64,000 nucleotides of DNA from Halichoerus grypus. Lineage: Eukaryota; Chordata; Mammalia; Carnivora; Phocidae. Below are positions 60,556-64,000 of this stretch, one piece after another. Under the pieces are notes generated by a model. The model worked only from the letters and a program-made list of their open reading frames with translations. It was not told the origin of the DNA and did not search any database. The position numbers were made by a program, and so were the translations under genes. The stretch covers positions 48,869-112,868 of the forward strand of contig NW_027555022.1 of the NCBI RefSeq assembly GCF_964656455.1. Direction: 5' to 3'. How positions within the stretch are numbered: position 1 is the first letter of the stretch; each line of letters begins with the position of its first letter.

Positions 60556-61260
60556 TTATAGTTTCAAAGCATTGTGGTCTGAAAATAGGCAGGGAATGAC
60601 CCCAATCTTTTGGTACCGGTTGAGACCTGATTTATGACCTAGGATGTGATCGATTCTGGAGAATGTTCCATGGGCACTAGAGAAGAATGTGTATTCTGTT
60701 GCTTTGGGATGGAATGTTCTGAATATGTCTGTGAAGTCCATTTGGTCCAGTGTGTCATTTAAAGTCTTTATTTCCTTGTTGATCTTTTGCTTAGACGATC
60801 TGTCCATTTCAGTGAGGGGGGTGTTAAGGTCCCCCACTATTATTGTATTGTTGTCAATGTGTTTCTTTGCTTTTGTTATTAATTGCCTTATATAATTGGC
60901 TGCTCCCATGTTAGGGGCATAGATATTTACAATTGTTAGATCTTCTTGTTGGATAGACCCTTTAAGTAGGATATAGTGTCCTTCCTCATCTCTTATTACA
61001 GTCTTTGGTTTAAAATCTAATTTGTCTGATATAAGGATTGCCACCCCAGCTTTCTTTTGGTGTCCATTAGCATGGTAAATGGTTTTCCACCCCCTCACTT
61101 TAAATCTGGGGGTGTCTTTGGGTCTAAAATGAGTCTCTTGCAGACAGCATAGCGATGGGTCTTGTTTTTTAATCCAATCTGATAGCCTGTGTCTTTTGAT
61201 TGGGGCATTTAGCCCATTTACATTCAGGGTAACTACTGAAAGATAGGAATTTAGTGCCAT
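60556..61260 (-). pseudogene. L1 ORF2, endonuclease part
   Basis: 234 residues from the ORF2 start (MALNSYLSVVTLNVNGLNAP) through the AP-endonuclease motifs QETHF, VGDLNTPL and SRIDHILG to SDHNALKL, where a TAA ends the frame. Homologous ORF2 sequence continues past the stop (for example the METNENENTTIQNLWDAA segment at about 60400), so the stop is a nonsense change in this copy. Confidence 0.9.
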
Positions 61261-61404
61261 TGTATTGCCTGTAAGGTGACTGTTACTGTATATTGTCTGT
61301 GTTCCTTTCTGGTCTATGTTGCTTTTAGGCTCTCTCTTTGCTTAGAGGACCCCTTTCAAGATTTCTTGTAGGGCTGGTTTCGTGTTTGCAAATTCCTTTA
61401 GTTT

Positions 61405-62237
61405 TTATTTGTCCTGGAAGCTTTTTATCTCTCCTTCTATTTTCAATGACAGCCTAGCTGGATATAGTATTCTTGGCTGCGTATTTTTCTCATTTAGTGC
61501 TCTGAATATATCCTGCCAGCCCTTTCTGGCCTGCCAGGTCTCTGTGGATAGGTCTGTTGCCAATCTAATGTTTCTACCATTGTAGGTTACATATCTCTTC
61601 TCCCGAGCTGCTTTCAGGATTTTCTCTTTGTCTCTGAGACTCATAAGTTTTACTATTAGATGTCGGGGTGTTGACCTATTTTTATTGATTTTGAGAGGGG
61701 TTCTCTGTGCCTCCTGGATTTTGATGCCTGTTTCCTTCCCCAAATTAGGGAAGTTCTCTGCTATAATTTGCTCCATTATACCTTCTGCCCCTCTCTCTCT
61801 TTCTTCTTCTTCTGGGATCCCAATTATTCTAATGTTGTTTCATCTTATGGTATCGCTTATCTCTCGAATTCTGCCCTCGTGATCCAGTAGTTGTTTATCT
61901 CTCTTTTTCTGAGCTTCTTTATTTTCCATCATTTGGTCTTGTATATCACGATTCTCTCTTCTGCCTCATTTATCCTAGCAGTTAGCGCCCCCATATTTGA
62001 TTGCACCTCATTAATAGTCTTTTTGATTTCTATTTGGTTAGATTTTAGTTCTTTTACTTCTCCAGAAAGGGTTTCTCTAATAACTTCCATGCTTTTTTCA
62101 AGCCCAGCTCGTATCTTTAAAGTGATGATTCTGAACTCTAGATCTGACATCGTACTAATGTCCGTATTGAGTAGGTCCCTGGCAGTCGGTACTACCTCTT
62201 GTTCTTTTTGTTGAGGTGATTTTTTCCATCTTGTCAT
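61405..62237 (-). pseudogene. L1 ORF1, broken
   Basis: Two minus-strand pieces: 62237-61929 (N-terminus and coiled coil, with ARINEAEERI) and 61776-61405 (RRM/C-terminal RNA-binding part, with RHLIVKLMSLRDKEKILKAA). The 150 bases between are in homologous sequence but out of frame, so there is at least one indel or stop. Overall shorter (about 278 codons) than a usual L1 ORF1. Confidence 0.85.
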
Positions 62238-62339
62238 TTTGCCCAGAGGAGAATAGATTAATGAGAGAACAAAATGCTAACAGGGTAACAACGTTCCCAG
62301 AAAATATACTCTAAACAAATCAGAAAAGACCTGAAGCAG

Positions 62340-62995
62340 TGGGAAAAGAAAGGGAAAGAGAGAAAAAAGAAAAAGAAAAAAAAAAAGGAAAAGAAAAAGA
62401 TAAAGATAAAAACAAACAAAAACAGAACAAAACAAAAAAACCCAGAATGTGATCAAATATGATCAGGCTGGTATATAGATCAGTGCCACACACTAGATTT
62501 TGGGTGTATTTGGTCTGTTAGAAGAAAGTGCCTCCCAAAATTTTAAAGAAAGAAAAACTTATATATGTACAAAAATAAGGGTTGATATGATGAAGGGATG
62601 GAATATGACTGTAAAGATGGAAATTATAAAAAATTTTATAAAAGGAATTGATAAGAAGTTGTTTGAAAAAAGAAAGAAGAGGATTTTTAAAAAAAAAGAC
62701 AAAAAAAAGGGAGAGAATGTGATCAGGCAGGGGAGTAGAAAAAAACCATACACTAGAGATTTAGGGTATATTTTGATGTGTTAGAAGAAACTATCTCAAA
62801 ATTTTAAAGAGAGAACAACTTATATATATATGCCAAAAATATGGGTAACTACTATGAAGGGATAGAATATGACTCTAAAAATGAAAAATAAAAATGTTTT
62901 TTTTTAAAAAAGGGATTGATAAGATGTTGGTTGAAAAAGGGAAAAAGAAAAATTCAAAAAAAAAAGAAAGAAAAAAGACAGTTAAAAAAAATAAT
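62340..62995. repeat. A/G-rich part of L1 5' UTR with a tandem duplication
   Basis: Two diverged units lie side by side: about 62449-62690 and about 62713-62950. Each runs GTGATCA...ATGATCAGGC, CACTAGA...TTAGGG/TTTGGG, TTAGAAGAAA, CTTATATATG, GAAGGGAT(A/G)GAATATGACT and GATTGATAAGA. A/G runs precede, separate and follow the units. Confidence 0.85.
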
Positions 62996-64000
62996 TAACT
63001 TTGAAAGACTAAAGAATCATGGTAAAAAAGCCATGAATTCCATGTGCAGTATTCCCCTAGCGCTGGAGTTCTGCCGTTCTCATTGATCGGTAAACTTGGT
63101 CTTGGCTGGCTGTTCTCGCTGATCTTCTGGGGGAGGGGCCTGTTGCCGTGGTTCCCAAATGTCTTTGCCGGAGGCGGAATTGCCCCGCCCTTGCCGGTCC
63201 GGGCTAAGTAATCTGCTCGGGTTTGCTCTCCGGAGCTTTTGTTCCCTGCAAGCTTTCCGTACATCTTTGGAGGCGGAGAGTGAAAACGGCAGCTTCCCAG
63301 TCTCCACCCCGGAGGAGCTGAGAACTCGGCCCCGCTTCTCAGTGAGCCCCCCGAGAAAAGCCATCAGTCACTCCCGTCTCCCCGGTCTCTGGCCGCACTC
63401 CGTGCTCACCCGGCCTGTGACCGCGCCTTTCTATCTGGCACCCGACCCCGGGTGGAGTCTCCAAACCCAGCAGATCCCCGCGGTGCGCTCCCGCGCTGCT
63501 CCTCCCGGGGGAAGAAGGTGAGTCTCCCCGGATCTGCCGCTTGTTGGGTCCCTGCTGGAGGAGCAGTGGCCCGACTGTGCCGCGGATCACGGTCTATGAC
63601 AACCCCGAGCTGAGAGCCCGCTCCTCGGCTCCGACTCTGTAGCCGGCTTCCCAGCTCCGATACCTGGGAGCTCTGCCGCACTCAGGCACCCCTGGTCTTT
63701 CTGTGACCCCGAGGGTCCTGAGACCACACTGTCCCGCGAGGGTTCCACCCCCTGCTTAGCCACCAGAGTGACGTCCCTCAGCGGAGCAGACTCTAAAAGT
63801 TCCGATTTTGTGCTCCGCGCTCTATCACTTGTCAGAAGCTGCCGACGGAGGCCCCTCCCCCGCCGTCTGTCCTCCCGAATATCGCCTCGGATTCACTTCT
63901 CCGCACGTCCTACCTTCCAGAAAGTGGTCGCTTTTCTGTTCAGAGAGTTGTTGCTATTCTTTTCTTCGATCTCCTGTTGAGTTTGTAGGTGTTCAGATTG

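Larger units (their letters stand above)
56851..64000 (-). mobile_element. L1, near full length, runs past the window edge
   Basis: T run (tail) at 56851-56861, a 3' UTR of about 480 bases, ORF2 (61260 down to 57342), ORF1 (62237 down to about 61405) and a 5' UTR from 62238 to at least the edge, with an A/G-rich half and then a G/C-rich CpG-bearing half (63060-63900) that would hold its promoter. The two-block 3' UTR (a second T run at about 57110) is the form I know from bears, seals and mustelids. Inactive by several lesions. Confidence 0.93.

Overview
This window is nuclear DNA of a placental mammal, almost certainly a carnivoran. It is littered with tRNA-derived carnivore SINEs (SINEC-type, with the 'GCCTGGGTGGCTCAG' head and AAATAAATAAAATCTTT tail). 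It also carries LINE-1 copies with the long 3' UTR known from non-canid caniforms. The SINE body differs from the canid SINEC_Cf form, so an arctoid (bear, seal or mustelid-like) is my best inference; I cannot name the species.

The window covers the middle of the GIMAP (GTPase of immunity-associated proteins) cluster, in the order known from human 7q36: GIMAP7 (+, coding exon at 6.6 kb), GIMAP4 (+, 13.0-18.0 kb), GIMAP6 (-, about 27-33.2 kb) and GIMAP2 (+, about 47.8-51.2 kb). GIMAP8 should lie to the left and GIMAP1/GIMAP5 to the right; neither is inside. Each gene has one large exon encoding the AIG1-type GTPase domain. GIMAP4, GIMAP6 and GIMAP2 also have a short upstream coding exon joined through a phase-1 intron, and I located all three by reading across the splice sites. 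Likely first exons ending in strong splice donors, with ETS-type TTCC/GGAA motifs nearby, were found for all four genes. The proteins are lymphocyte GTPases of organelle membranes that control lymphocyte survival: GIMAP2 carries two C-terminal membrane segments and forms lipid-droplet scaffolds, GIMAP7 can stimulate GIMAP2 GTPase activity, GIMAP4 has a coiled-coil tail, and GIMAP6 is linked to autophagy.

Between the genes the DNA is mostly repeats: about 28 SINEC copies (many with visible target-site duplications), older L1 fragments, MIR, a MER5A-like hAT element, a hAT-like pair, an LTR-like pair, a 620-bp CA-rich tract and simple repeats. From 55.67 kb to the right edge everything is L1 on the minus strand: a 5'-truncated copy interrupted by a younger, nearly full-length copy (56.85 kb to beyond the edge). 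The younger copy is dead, with an ORF2 nonsense codon, a foldback insertion in ORF2 and a broken ORF1.

Observations most worth a second look: a possible second first exon for GIMAP4 that would add a signal-peptide-like N-terminus; a GIMAP6 short exon that lacks the conserved start codon but stays open into an upstream exon; the CpG-dense GIMAP6 coding exon; a foldback (direct plus inverted) templated insertion in the L1; and a 118-bp direct duplication flanking GIMAP2 exon 1.
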